NCBI GenBank assembly: GCA_008933995.1
Contig: WARS01000025.1
Location: forward strand, 3,269,477-3,333,476
Source: Datnioides undecimradiatus
Lineage: Eukaryota > Chordata > Actinopteri > Lobotiformes > Datnioididae
Direction: 5' to 3'
DNA: 64,000 bases
This document shows, one piece after another, positions 1 through 13,808 of this stretch (positions within the stretch are counted from its first letter, which is position 1; each line of letters opens with the position of its first letter). The position numbers and the translations under genes were made by a program. The notes beneath the pieces were generated by a model that had not been told where the DNA came from, ran no database searches, and saw only the letters and a list, made by a program, of their open reading frames with translations.

Positions 1-3000
1 AGACGGTTAAAACAAATCACACACGTATATACACACACATACGTTCATATTCAGTTTATCATTCAACACCAGTGACCCTGTCGTTTGGCTCACTGCTCAC
101 ACAGCCAAACAAACACGGGAGAGGAAAAGGGCAACGTCCATCTCTTGTCCCGACCATCATGACCAAAGCATTTAGCGGCCATGCCTGATTTGTCATTAGT
201 GCTCAAGGCCGACAAGTCAAGCATTTTTAATACCAGTCCCGATTTTCATCTCTTCATAGACACTGGGATATAAGTTTATAGATTTATTTGTAACTAATCT
301 ACATGTTATTTTATACAATTTCTTGTTTTGGAAATTTCCTGTTGTCAGCAAGTGCACGGACCTTGGCCCACATGCACTAAATAAGAGCGTGCAACCACGT
401 GAATCAAGGAGAAAAGTTGTATAACATCTGAGTCACCAAACGACTGTAGGTCAGCCGGAGGTGAAGCCAGCCGCAGTGCAGAGCTGTGATGCTCAAAGTT
501 TGAGGTTTAAATCTTGCACAGACTTCCAATCGTGGATACAACAATGTCATTGGCTTTCAAGGATTAAATGATGCATGCATAAGAAACATTGAGTAAATAT
601 GGTTTTAATTAGAATGTGCAAGTTCATTATGTTTTTCCCTGTTCAATCGCCTTAAACAGAAAACAAATATATTCAGGAAGAATTAGAATACTGTATTGTA
701 AATGAATTTTCAATTATGTGGTCTAAATCTTCCTCAAAGTTATTTTTCAAGCTATTGCATTTATCCTTCACAAACTGGAGTACAACATAACATTTTTAGC
801 TGAGAGTGGTGTTGAAATGTAATTCCTGACTACATGTTAGATGATGGGAGTGACTATATAATGCACCTTCACACCCTTAAAAAAAATTACAATTTGTATT
901 TAAATACTGAAGCACGTGAAAAATATTTTTTCCCAATTTCGCACATAACCAAAGAAATGAAATGTGCTCCTTTTAATTTGAGGATTGAGATATCTGTGGA
1001 TATAACTTTTCTTAACTCATCTGCTGTCATTTGCCAGTTGTGCCACAACAAGCATGATAAAACTGCAACAACCAATCAAAAATCCTTAACGACCACTCAC
1101 ATTAAGACTACTGAGCTCTATTAGTATTTAGTCAGCTAAGGAGTGGATAATGCTCACAGTTTATTAGTTTTAGTATCTGGCTTAAATTGTGTGACTATTA
1201 GATTAAAATAATCTTTAATTATGTACCCAACAGGATAAGTACAGTGGGGGACATGTTAATGATATGGTGAACAGACGGCACCATTGTCATTCCTGTCACT
1301 GAGAGTGAGTGAGACGGAGGGAAAGAGAAAGGAAAAAGAAAGGCTGATAGAGGAGAAAGAATGTGTGTCTGTGTGCGTGCGCCCACACCCATGTGGGTTA
1401 GAGCCAGTAAGCACATTTGCTGAACCCATCATTAAGTTCTCTCCCCTTGTGGTTGGTGTCAGGGTCTAGACAGGGAGACAAAGCCTGGGCCTTGCCTCCA
1501 CATGGTACCCAGGGGAGAGGGCAGAGGCCCGGGGGAGAGAGCTGGGGTGGGACAGCACGTCCTGGGTGACAGACAGACAGCAGGGAGGAAGGGAAGCCAA
1601 CAGAGGGAAGTAAGAGGGATGGGGAAGATGTATGAACGTATGGCGACAGAGATGAAACTACAGTATCTTTCTTCTTATTAAGAAGGAGGAAGGGGTGCAC
1701 ACTTGGCACGCTGGTGTAAGGGGGGTAATTAGTGAGGGAAACACACGTGTCCCCTCATTGAGGGGGTCCCCTGGGTGGGGAACAGCTCAATCAGTAGCCA
1801 GCTGCAGGTATATAGGGGTCGTATGTTAGTGGAGTGCAGGTGCCAGAGTACAGCTGCACTTTTACCCTTTGCACTCTGACTCATTAATTCTTGTGCTACA
1901 TTAAAGGGTTTACTAACACATACAAAGAGACACACACATCTCTACTGAATACCGGCTGCACTAATGGCGTCTTTCACTGTCTGAACATCATACACAACAC
2001 GGCCATGGAGATGAACTTGATTGGGTTTGTACGTACATTCATGTTTTAAGGAAGTACATCAGCAAATACGGTATATTCTTAATACCGCTAATACTTGCTT
2101 TGCAATATATGTATGGGAGGAAATGTATTTCCATATTTTTTTTCAAAACCCACGCTAAGAGTTTAGGTCCTGCATCCCATGTGTTGTTGTGCTGTTAGTA
2201 GATTTGATTAATGTTAGGGAAGTAAGTAAGTTTAGTTAAATTGCTGTCAGAGTTTAACAAAGGCCACTGTGTCTTGAGGTCCCTAAACATGATCAAGCAT
2301 TTTTTCAGGTAGATTTTTTCAGTCTGAGCATTTTACACTTGTAGTTCGCAGAAACATTCAGTTTCATTAATCTCCCTGTTACTGTATGTTGCTTGAAGAC
2401 TTAATCCAGCCAGCATTGCATTTCCTACTGAACATTGTTGCAAATGTAAATCAGTGTATGAATATAATGTTTAGGAGACAGGAGGTGGATAAGCAGGTTG
2501 GTAATAAGGGGTCTCTAGTGGATCTGGATGGCTCGTGCTGTGTTGTATTCCAACAGGGAAAACAGACAGACGCCTGAGAAGAAGGAAGGAAGAGAAAGAA
2601 TGAAGGAAGAGAGCTGGGGGAAGGGGAGATGCTTGGTTGAACAACAGCTGTTGGGATTACTGTTTAATAAAAGCAGTCATACGCATGCACTCCCTCATGC
2701 CCCCCTACAGAGCAGACCAAAAGGCATTGCTGTGCAGAGCCCAATAACGTAACATCACAGTCAGCCCACTGCCCCTGGGGACCCGGCGCCAGGCACCTCA
2801 AACCACGATGCCAGGCCCCCGGATCTCCCACCAGGCCTTCTATGCCTCTAGGCACACCGTATGTGTGTCTGTGTGGGTGTTTTACTTATCATCTGTCTAT
2901 GCATGTATTTATATGGTGTTTAAGTGAGTTATGGACCTCGAAAAGACTGTGTACAAATACTAACACGGTCTCTTTCACAGACATGCAAGCTGAAGTTGTG

Positions 3001-4664
3001 ATGTTGTGAGAGTGTAGGCTATAAGTGTAAGACATATGTAGCTGCATGAATATGTGTGCGTGTGTCCATGTGAGAGAGACAGTGTGTGTGTCGCTGTCTG
3101 AAGGAAGGGGGGGGATTCATCAGATAAGCCATCTCATTTGGGCCGCTTCAGGAGGAGTGAAAGGAGCCGTGGGGTGGCTTTCATCTCTGAGACGGAAAAA
3201 AGAGACAGAATCAAGATGGAGAGAGTGTGAAAGAGGATGAGAAGGCGGTAGAGAGGGTGAAGAAAGGGGGGGGTGAAAGGAGGAAGAGATGGAGATAAAG
3301 AATGAAAGAGATAATCCAAGAGGATGTTTACCTTGCTCATGCTGGCAGAGGACAAAAGAGGCCACCAATATGTACTGCCCCCTATAGGGCCACAGGATAT
3401 TGAGTAGTGAAAGGAAAAGTTTATTGAAGAAAACACACGTTGAGTGTTCTAGGCCCATCACTCTCTCTCTTGCTCTCGCTCACACAGACAAACCGCTTAA
3501 TTAAACATGAGCTGCACGAGTGCTGTCTGTCTGCCTCTGTATGTCTGGATATACGAACGTGTGTGTCTACTGTGTATTCATCTCGTCGTCATAGAAAGCA
3601 CAAGGAGGCGATTTGCAAGTCAAATGCAGCATTTAATGACACGGGAAATCATCTGAATTTATTGAAAGCCAGCATGGGAGAGGAAAGGGGCTTGTTCAAG
3701 TTTCAGATCAGAAATGCATAAAATTGCCACCCCCTCTTTGCCTGCAAATAGAGCTTTGAGTGCTTCTGATTTTAAATGATGGGATGTGTCAAGGTGAATG
3801 TGCAGCAGACTGATAGCTTGGGGCTCCCTGGGTGTAACACCAGACTCTATATTTGATACAGATTACAGAGTTGAGATAATTCATCTCTATAAAGTATCTG
3901 CGAAAAACTAATGCAGAGGCTAACTGTAATTGTTGTAGTGAGTTTGTCTTATCCAGTATGCATGCAATCTCGTGGTATCCTCAGTATCCGAATAGCCTGC
4001 ATACACATATGCATACCTGTCTGCAATCTGGAGATATGCAAGAAATAAAGAGACTATGTTGTATTTTACTTGTGGTCTGTGCACAATGACCATCAAATAC
4101 CATTCATATGCACACAGTCACAACTCTATCTCACAGAAAAATACAACCACAAAACATAAGGATAAAAATGAGAAACTACTCTTCTCTGTACACCATACTG
4201 TCACAAAATGTATAGGGACAAAACGGTTTTAAAATCGATTCAGTGCCCTAAGAAACTAGACATTCAGAATAAAACTCCCCAGGTAACACAAAGCAGAGCC
4301 AAGCTCAATCCACAAAGAGGTTAAGGACACTGAACATCCAATTAATTAGTAATATGGTGCAGCTACAACCACAGTCGTTAAAATGCTCCTCCATGGCAAC
4401 ACTTATGTCAAAGCGTGCTGTTGCCATGTGAGTGCCATCCAGAAAAAAAAGTCTTTAAAGAAAGGACAAGAGAAAGAGATTTGCTGGGTGGGTGAGGACG
4501 GCAGTATGTTTGTTATAGTCTGCATCCATCATGCTAATTGGAAATAAACAGGAGCTCATTGTTTGGAGAGCATTAAATCAACCTCTAATCAACTCTCGGT
4601 GTGGAATGGTAAAGCTTTGCCGGTGAGGACACTTCCCACAGAAATAACTTTAATGGCTTTAAAT

Positions 4665-4666
<2 letters not shown>

Positions 4667-4717
<51 letters not shown>
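4667..4717. repeat. (GT)n microsatellite
   Basis: About 25 uninterrupted GT units. Confidence 0.97.
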
Positions 4718-4718
<1 letters not shown>

Positions 4719-6662
4719 CACGTGGCTGATAACCTTTTATATTAGCACAAAGGGGGCTAATTGCGAATGATCTCACTGGTGAGTAATCGGACAGCGCTTC
4801 TCTCTCCTACACATACAGTATATCCATCAAAACCCGTACTCGTGTGTTGTAGATGGCCTTTACTTTGTATTCTGCAGTGAGTTGGATTAGCAAAAAGCAA
4901 TACTTCATACAAACTGTGTGACTGAGATGGAAAATGGATACACTAAAACAGGACAAAGACCAGAAACTTTGACAAGTCAGAAAGAGTCGGAGAAAAGGTC
5001 AGGGACAAATAAAAGTGGCATAACAGATGTCAAGAGAAAAACAGACACAAATAGGTTTGAACACTGGGAAACGGTTTTATTTGGAGTTATGTTTTGCTTA
5101 ATACATTTGTATTTATTAGGTTATCTCATGGTATTATTTCCTCACCATGTATTTAATCATGATTTGCATAATGCGTGCTATTTGTGGCACGTAAACTATA
5201 AACCACAGGCAGCCGACCGTTAAAAGGACAAAATAGATGCTAAAATGGGAAGGCAGGAGTGCAGAGAGTCGGGGAAGCTAGACAAATTGATGCATAGACA
5301 GACGCCACAGACAAGACAGGCACAGAGAGATGCAGAGTTGTTGATCTCATTAAGATTAATACAGTCAGACAGGAAAGCAACCACGGAGAAAGGAGGAACA
5401 GAAACACAGAGGTGTAGCTTTAATGGGATCAATAGATTGGGCATCAGTGCAGGGTCAGTGGCTGTGTCCATGGTGACCCGTCCATCACTGGCTGGATGAC
5501 TCACATCAGGGGTCCTCTGTCAATGCCTATCTCACTCGCTCACATGGCCTTTATTTCCTCCTTTCTCAGAACCCCTTGCTCAGTTCATTCAGACATTACT
5601 GGCAGTTTTAAATACCTTGTCCCCTACAATGTATCGTGATCTTATTCACCCCTCCACTCTCCTCCTGCTGTCCTCTGTCCCACTGACTCATCTCCCCTTC
5701 CCACATATGCTTGTCATCAAGCCATCTTCCACCGCATCACAAAACAGCCCTAATGGACTGTTTTGCTGTCTTTTCAATTAAGCTCTGCACTGACACGAGA
5801 ACGAATTAAATACAGGTACACTAGTAAGTAAGTAGAACAGCCCAAGTACTGTGTATGCTTTATTTTTCCACAATGTGGATTTTCTTTTTTTTAAAAAGTT
5901 AAATCTGCAGGCACACCTGACTTTCTCAACCCTCAGCACACACTGCTGAACTGATGCCTCGCTTTCTCTTTTGAACATACGGTGCTTTGTAAGTTGTAAT
6001 TCCAGTTGACATAAGAGTGTAGCCTCATGTCCTGGTGACTGAATAATTCACCGCAGCTCAGTGGGGCACACTGCACACTGTTACCTAACCCTGCCAGAGA
6101 CACTGTCACAGCACTGGGAGAGAATAACAACATGTGTGAGGGTGGATTGGAGGGGGGGGGGCATCAAGCTGCACACAGAGGGAGATGGAGAAAGTATGGA
6201 GATGAATGGGTTGTGGAGGAAAAACAGATGAATGAAAAATGAGCAGAGCTGCGAGCATGGACGTGAAATGGACTGAAGAGGGAAAATAGATGAATGAGAA
6301 ATGAGGGAACCTAAAAAGCGTGAGAAACAAAGGAGATGCTCTGTTTGATGGGCATTATGGAAGACTGGCAAATAAATAAAAGTGTGGCAAATATGTAAAA
6401 GTGAGGACAGTGAGAGAGTTAAAAAGAACCTCAAATAGAGGAAAAAAAACCAATTGGGAATTGTGATAATGTGCAGGTCTGAAATCTCGCAGAGAATTAT
6501 GTCCAAACTGTTGAGAGAAATAGAAACCCCTTTGCCTTCATCTCCAATAATAGTCTCTCACTTGTGTATTGCACTCTATACTGAAGCTGCCAGTTCCCCT
6601 TTGCAAAACAAAGCCCCAAAAATATCACTGCCAACACATGGCACATGCATTTACAGAGCTCC

Positions 6663-6664
<2 letters not shown>

Positions 6665-6719
<55 letters not shown>

Positions 6720-6736
6720 AGTGCGCGTGTGTGTGT
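6665..6736. repeat. Compound (GT)n microsatellite
   Basis: GT units with two GA interruptions and a CGCG step near the 3' end. Confidence 0.95.
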
Positions 6737-8468
6737 TCTAGCTTCCATAGCTGTGGGGAGTGAGGAGTTCAGCATGAATAATTGAACATGGGGGGGCTGC
6801 CATCCAAAAAGCAAAATGCCAACTGCAAGGCTCATTTTTTAGAAGAAGGGGAGGGGCAAAGGTGGAGTAAGAGGATGAATAAGGGACGGGGAAAAAAATA
6901 AAGGAAAAGACGATACCAAAGACACAAGTTCAGACTTGTAAAGCCTAAGCAGCCCATTAAAACAAGTAGCAACAGCTGCGCTTCCCTGCTCAGTCTTTTT
7001 GCTGAGCTCAGTGGACAAACAATGGTATTATAGACAACACAGGATCACAAGTCAGGGGTCAAAGTTCGTAAGGTTAAGGCAAGGGCTGAGGTCAGAGCCA
7101 TTCTGAAAAGCTCAACAATAGACTGATACTATATGACCTTGGCTGGATAAACACATGCTCGTCGTAATTGATCTTAACACTGAGAAGTCGAAGCCAATGA
7201 ATAAAGATAATGTTATTGTAGAAGAGTGGAGTCATCGGATCAGTGCCTTTTTAAGTCTCCAGTCATGATCTAGAGCCACTGTTGAGCAGACTGCAGAGTA
7301 AAATGATGATGGAGTGATTCAATACCACAAATGACTTAATTGTATTACACTTTAGGAATAAATTTCCCAAGAATAAAAAAGGCCAAACAAAAGGCTCAGA
7401 AATGAAATTACATAATAAAAAGAAGAAACCATTAGGGTGGGAGTAAAGGGCAACAATGTCAGGGGTGGTAAGCTAGTTGTTTTTACAATTATGACCCTCA
7501 TTCACCCCTGCTGGGAGATCACAGCTGTCCTACAATTTTATCTCCATGATCAAATTTTTGTGTTTTTCCGACCACGTGCAATACAATATGGCCACATTCT
7601 CTCTCTCTCTACCTTGGCTTTGGTGGTGGTGAGCTTCAAACTCATTAGTCCATTTTGATAGATAAGAGGCTTGCAGCTGGAAAGCCACAGCAGCAGTGGG
7701 TTTTGTGGGTTATAAAAGCGATGTAATCGGGTTTTGGCAATAGAAATCTAAGGAGTTTAGGGAGGGGAAGACTCACTGATTTGTGGATTTGAATTGGATT
7801 GAGACTCGTTTAGAACCAGATCTAATGTGGCAAATGGCCGTAATCTGAGGAGGGGCCGCGTGTGAGAGAATAAGACAGCAGGGGTGACACATGATATAAT
7901 ACTGTGGAAAATATGTGAAACTGACTGTTTTGCAGGCTTTGTCATTCTCGGTCTGCCTCCCCCTCACGATATCACTGAATTTGTCTTTTTTGTGTTTCTC
8001 TTCCCTTCCCCTGCCACCATGCTCTCATCTTATTTTTCTATGCTCATCCACGCAATTTTTTCCTCCAACCCCCTTTTTCCCCCCTCACAGTAATCCTCTC
8101 CTCCCATCCCTCCTTCTCCTACTCGTGCTGTCAGATCTTGCTATCGACTCTAGGCAAATTACACTTTTCAGATTACACCCCAATTAAAGGGCCCGTTGAA
8201 CTCTGTTTGCATGCTGCATCTTGTCTCTGGAAACAGAAAAATGAACTCTGTGTGTGTGTGTGTGTCCGTGCACAGCGAAAAGAGCTATCTAAAATACTAG
8301 CGGCTGAGGAAAAAAAGCATGTGCATGTTTGCGTATGTGTAATCGCAGACGGCAGCCCCCTGCTAAATCCCTATTAATGATCCTATTTACACTTGCCAGA
8401 TTGATCAAAGTTTAGCAGTTGTGTGATCCACAGCCTTTTCATCTCAGCTGGTTTGGGGGAGGATGTGG

Positions 8469-8474
<6 letters not shown>

Positions 8475-8506
<32 letters not shown>
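8475..8506. repeat. (GT)n microsatellite
   Basis: 16 GT units. A shorter GT run lies at about 8249-8264. Confidence 0.95.
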
Positions 8507-8509
<3 letters not shown>

Positions 8510-10748
8510 GAGGATTGCAGGGAGGTTGTTAGTTGGCACAGTATGGGGTAGTTGGCACAAACAAGGGCAGGACGCCATGATATAAAGGCAGGAGCCGGGT
8601 GATGTTGAGGGCATTTAAGTAGTGTCTGTGTCGTGTGTGTGGGGTGCTGGCGGCTGGCTGAGATCTGAAGGCTAAAGAAAAACAGCCATAATGGTGGAGG
8701 CTAACAGGTGCTGCAGAACAAAATCATATTTCCAAGTGAGTGAGTTAACAAGGGGATGGAGCCAGTAGTTCTGGAAGAACTTTTCCTACTTTGTAAAGAC
8801 TTTTTAAAATCATAACCTCAATATTTTCTAAACTCTATCCTGGATAACTTTAGTTCTACCTTTGGGTGGGGCTATAATTAATGCAAGATACATGTGTATC
8901 AGTAAACACAGAATTGTAGCATATTCAAAATACTCTGTTCTGGCAAACTAAAGGGAAATTCTGCCCCATAGCTGCCAAATTCCTCCAAAGTTCAACCTAG
9001 AATCAAAAGGTAAACTGATTTAAACTAACAAAAGCATTATCAGATTTCTACAAAACACAATCTTACTGGATTTTTCTTGTCAAAAGCTTCTCAAGTCAGC
9101 TTTGACTTTTCATTTCATTCCAATCCAAACCTTGGAACCAAGCTCCAGTTGCATGTCTCTTAACACTGTTCATGCAGAAAATTAACACGTTTTATTTTCG
9201 AAACCCAGGACACCATGTCAGTCACATCACTATTCTGCACTATATCAAAACCTAACTTTCAGTGTACTCTACTACAACTACATTTATTCATTGTTTTCAT
9301 TCTAACCTTCTTCTCATGTCTATCTTTTTCACTCTTCTTTACAAAGCGTCACTTGCTCAGTCTTGTTTCAAAACATACTCGTCTTGCCTGTCTTTTGTCA
9401 AGTACGCATCCCCCCCTTCTCCATGTCTCTCTGCCCAACTCGTCTCTTCTTGCAATGTCCCCTCAGGTCTTTGCCTTGTTAATTGTTCCAAACAGAGGGA
9501 AACTTTGAAGTCGCTGTCCCATAAAATAATATTGCACTCATTTGTTTACCGCCAGAGCTTTTGCCTCAAGCGGCACAGACAGAGATGAGGTTCGGGAGGA
9601 AAAAGAGATAGATGACATGAAGAAACACAGACAAAACAAGAGGGGATGAGAGAGAAAACGAAGGGGATTTTAGCTACGGAAAGAGAGCAAAGATGAAAGG
9701 ATGGAGGATGGTAGAAAAGGGGGAACGATGACTGGTGTGTTTTATAGACACTCTCCTACACTCAGCCCCTTGGATCATTCATCACCTGGACAGAAGCCCT
9801 AACAACATACGCACTGATGCACATACAGACACACATGCACTCACCAGGATCTCCTCCATTGTCTTTATGGGTGTTCATTTTCGGTAAAAGCACTTTCCTT
9901 ACTATGTTTGACTCATCCACCAGCAAGCAAAGGCTTATGAGAACACACATGAACACAAACATGTAATATGCAATGAGTCAGTTTAATAAGACAAGGTAAA
10001 ATTTATGGCATACCACTTTCACAGCAACCAGACAGAACTCTTGAAAAAGGTTAGCTTGTTTTTAATTTACTTAAATATAACTGATCGGTAAAAACCCAAT
10101 ACTTTATGCTCTACCTGTCAGGGAAACATCAATGTAAATTAAACTGTGTGGAAAATAAGCAAATGTTTGTCAATAATGTATATTTAAACATTTGAGAAAA
10201 GTAATTCCTCTGATTTAGGGATTAACCGCCTGGAAACCATCACCACAGTTCTCCTTCCTGTCAACAGATGCCCATTAAATCCTCCAAGTCATGGCAATTA
10301 ATCCAATTCATAATATGAAAATGTGGAGGCCATCAGGAAATTCTTACACACTCAGTGTCTCTTACCCAACAGGAGGAGGAGAGGAGATTTTCTTAGGCCT
10401 GCAAGGAAATTAACCATTCACTCCATAACTGCCTATTCACGGTCCTATTGGCATGCAAATTTAACACTGATTGACATCAATCATCTCCTTTCCCTGTTCA
10501 ACAGTGAGCCCACACTGCTGGAGCTGACATTGAGCATGCCCACTTCGATGACATAACGGTAGTGTATGTGTGCTTATGGCATCTGTGTGCTGATAGTCCT
10601 GTAGAGTGTGTTAGATTAGACTGAACAGTAATACTTTTAATGGATGGGCTGGGAAGGTCAAAGACTCACTTTTGAAAGGACTGAGAATGAGCAACGGTCA
10701 AATCACTGGTAAAGGGATACACTGAAGGTTTGTATTATGTGTGTGTAT

Positions 10749-10750
<2 letters not shown>

Positions 10751-10826
<76 letters not shown>
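10751..10826. repeat. (GT)38 microsatellite, the longest in the window
   Basis: 76 bp of uninterrupted GT, preceded by a GTGTGTAT stretch from 10739. Confidence 0.98.
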
Positions 10827-10829
<3 letters not shown>

Positions 10830-13781
10830 CAGGACAGGTCGAGAGATACAGTAGAAGTCACTCTTGTATAAATAGCTGAGCTCTCAATTAGCACCTGGCC
10901 TTCCTCTTGACCCTTGCCAGACTCCACAACTGCTCCCTGACAACAGCGGACAAAACGTCCATCACCGTTTTTGAGTGTTAGAGAGAAAGCGTGCATACTG
11001 TTTGCATCTGAATGATTTATGATTCAGTCTTGAATGTTTTGTTTTTGGCTTTTTTGCAGTTGTACCATATATTTATGCATGAATATGCTGTGGACAGCAG
11101 CTGACTTGCAGCTGTTGTTTACTGCCACTGCAGCACGATGTTCACACTCGCAACTTGAATATGCATAATATGACACCCCACATAGTGTACAAAACAGAGG
11201 GCCAAATTGTCTGCGCTAACTTCCCCATTGAGCCCCACAGAATCCCATAATAGTAGATAAATGGTTACCTAGCAACAGAGCCTAGCAACAGCAGCAGTCT
11301 AGATATGCTATCACTGTACAGGAAACTCGAGGGGAGAGATGCCTCCACTTTCAGCAAAGCAGGCATTTATTAACAGAGGGCCCAGGGAAAACATCAAACC
11401 CTACTGAAATGGATCTGCTATATCAACTGTAATGTAGACACAGATCATTTTCCTACTGTATGCTAACACAATGAATCGCCTTTGATGAGTTAGTGTTCAG
11501 TGCTGGCTCAGGTTTCTGTTGACACACAAACACTCATACAGCCGCAAGGGGATCTATCCAAATGGGAGAAAAAGGGTGATTGTGGTCTGTGAGGACGTAG
11601 CACAGTTGCTTAGGATCAATATTTTTATAAATAAGACTGAGATGAGCTACAAAAACAGGGGACAGTCAGTGAAAAGAGTTTATAGACTGTATTCTCTCTA
11701 CTTTGCCATGGGCCTGCTTGCCAACAACAACAACAAGAAAAAGACAAATGCCTGTTTTGTCCCTTTAAAATGGACTGCTGCTAGGAGCAATTAGTTGTTG
11801 ACACTGGCCTCACTGTCCACAACTGTCCACTGACAATTGTGAGTAAGGTCATTTGCTTAAGATTCAGTTACATCTTTAAAGATCATCACCAGTTTTTGAC
11901 ACGCTGCATCAACTGTGCAGACGGCGTTGAGCACAAGCGTATCTCTTCTATTAACTCCAGAGCACAGTTTGGCATGCTCCAGCCGGAAGACAAAATGCCT
12001 TTTTTCTTTCAACTGATGAGTAATTTCACTCCTCATCCATAAATCAATTATGTATAATCCCCAGATACAGAGAATTAGTGGCCATTTAACATGAGGAAAC
12101 TAAGTGTGCCGAGTGTGCCGAGTGTGTCCTCATGTGTGTATATGTGGGAACAGTGTGAGTGATGGTTTGCTTAAACAGACAGAGTTATACTGATGTAAAC
12201 AAGCTTTATTTCTAACTAAGGACAAAGTGCTGCTCTAGAGAACAAGCTTGGAGTCTCCATAGAGAGCAGCAGATAATATACAGAGACTATATAACACTGA
12301 GTAGCTGTTCCCACAGTTATTTTCCATGGTGATGCAGCAAAAGCATCAAGAGTTCAGTTCAGTCTGGGTTGAGTCACTTTTATGTACCGTAGTGTTGACA
12401 AATGTTCTCATGGTTTACAGCCTATTGACTAAATCATTTCTAGCATCTAACTACTTAATAAAGAGAGGTGAGAGACGTATTATTAGAAGCATTTAAGTAT
12501 GTAGCTTCACACCTTAGCTGTGACTTTTCATAAAACACCCTTTTTGTTACAGACCTCCAGTTTTAGAAAACGGTCTTTTTAGCATATTGAAAGATGGCTA
12601 AAAATAATTACCCGTTATGGGACAAATCTGGAGTGTTTATTTTGCTCCTGAAGGGGGAGATGTAAAAGGGCGCATAAAAGTGTACAATCATACAAGAGAA
12701 AGAAATTAAGCCCACGATAAAGAAGAATTGGCACAGAGTTTATCTTCAATATCATTTAACATATTCATAAGGAAAAAGAAAAACTGATTTTTTTATGAGT
12801 CAGAACTCTGGAGGGCTCTAGCACTTTTGCCTGCATTCTTCTGGGACAAATGGAGCCTAAATAGCATTTTCCTGGGAGATGAGAATGCACCCTCCATTCC
12901 TCCTCCTCATTTGCTCGTTTTGCTCATTTTGCATATCATCCAACATGCACCACCCCCACCCACTGTGCCTCCACCAACAAAAACTCCAAATTGGCATCAC
13001 AAGCTCATTATTCAACTACTGGTAGACATGTTGGCCCTGTGTGCGAATCAGACAGTAGTAGCTAATCCGGCAGCTGCTAGCTGGCCCGATGATCTTGAGA
13101 AAAGTTGGAATGTAAAATAAAAAAAAGATCTCCTCTGAGTGGCAGTTCCAACACGAGGAGCGACGAAGGAGGTAAAGCATGGTGCAATAGCAGCCCACTA
13201 GGAGATTATTTGACTGACAAACAGCTCAGCTAATCATGTGAGGAAGGCAGCAAGAGGAAAAACAAGGGGGCAACAGCTCCTTCCCATGCTCTGGCATCCA
13301 TCACTACCTCCCTGCTTTCTGATTTCTTCATCCGTCTGGATAGAAGTGAACAGGACCGATGTTTCTATTTCAGAACGTGTCTCCCTTGGCGTGTCTTCAG
13401 CGGCCAAGTCTGTAGCCCACGCTGTGTGAAATAGGGCGCTTGCCAACACGTTCTAACACACACAGTTACATCTGTAGTGTGCTTTGCCACCAGGGAATCA
13501 GGGCCTAAACTGTAGGGCATTGTATCATAACACAAGGTACTAGCTAGAATAAATAGAGCTAAGCCAGCATTCACCTTTAAATGCACATTTAAAATGTGCT
13601 GATGATGCAACATGATGCAAGGATGATGCATGTTGTGTTTTTTTTTTGTTGTTGTTGTTTTAAATACTGTGGTTGTTTCATTTCTGGATTCAATTAAGGT
13701 TTTCCTGTAAAATGGTCATCCCAAAAAGTGTTCACAGTGGGGTCTGGTCACATGTGAACTCCATCAGTCAGAACAGTTCCT

Positions 13782-13808
13782 ACACACACACACACACACA
13801 CACACACA
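13782..13808. repeat. (CA)n microsatellite
   Basis: About 13 CA units, followed within 30 bp by a T-rich run. Confidence 0.95.

Larger units (their letters stand above)
1..10000 (-). other. plxna4 intron, distal part: no genes seen
   Basis: Intronic relative to plxna4 (sense strand is minus). No further plexin exon was recognised on the minus strand, and all reading frames are short or low complexity. It holds GT microsatellites near 4.7, 6.7 and 8.5 kb (listed), purine-rich stretches on the plus strand around 1300-1345, 3176-3312, 6170-6310 and 9585-9725, and a GC-richer patch at about 2757-2860 with no recognisable product. Otherwise unremarkable. Confidence 0.7.

Noticed and set aside
455-500. 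Minus-strand HCGW motif that recalls the PSI-domain GDPHCGWC of plexins
   Set aside because: Flanking residues (SITALHCGWLH) lack the GDP and second cysteine and nothing around it resembles the plexin sequence; coincidence.
2757-2860. GC-richer patch as a possible exon or CpG island
   Set aside because: Too short and with few CpG; the minus-strand frame across it has no domain and lacks clear splice sites.
10751-10826. Histidine/threonine-repeat protein encoded by CA repeats
   Set aside because: Open frames through dinucleotide repeats are automatic because CACACA has no stop in any frame; no coding evidence.
12100-12130. Short GTGTGCCGA repeat as a possible CRISPR-like array
   Set aside because: Only two to three contiguous copies without spacers; a small tandem slip.
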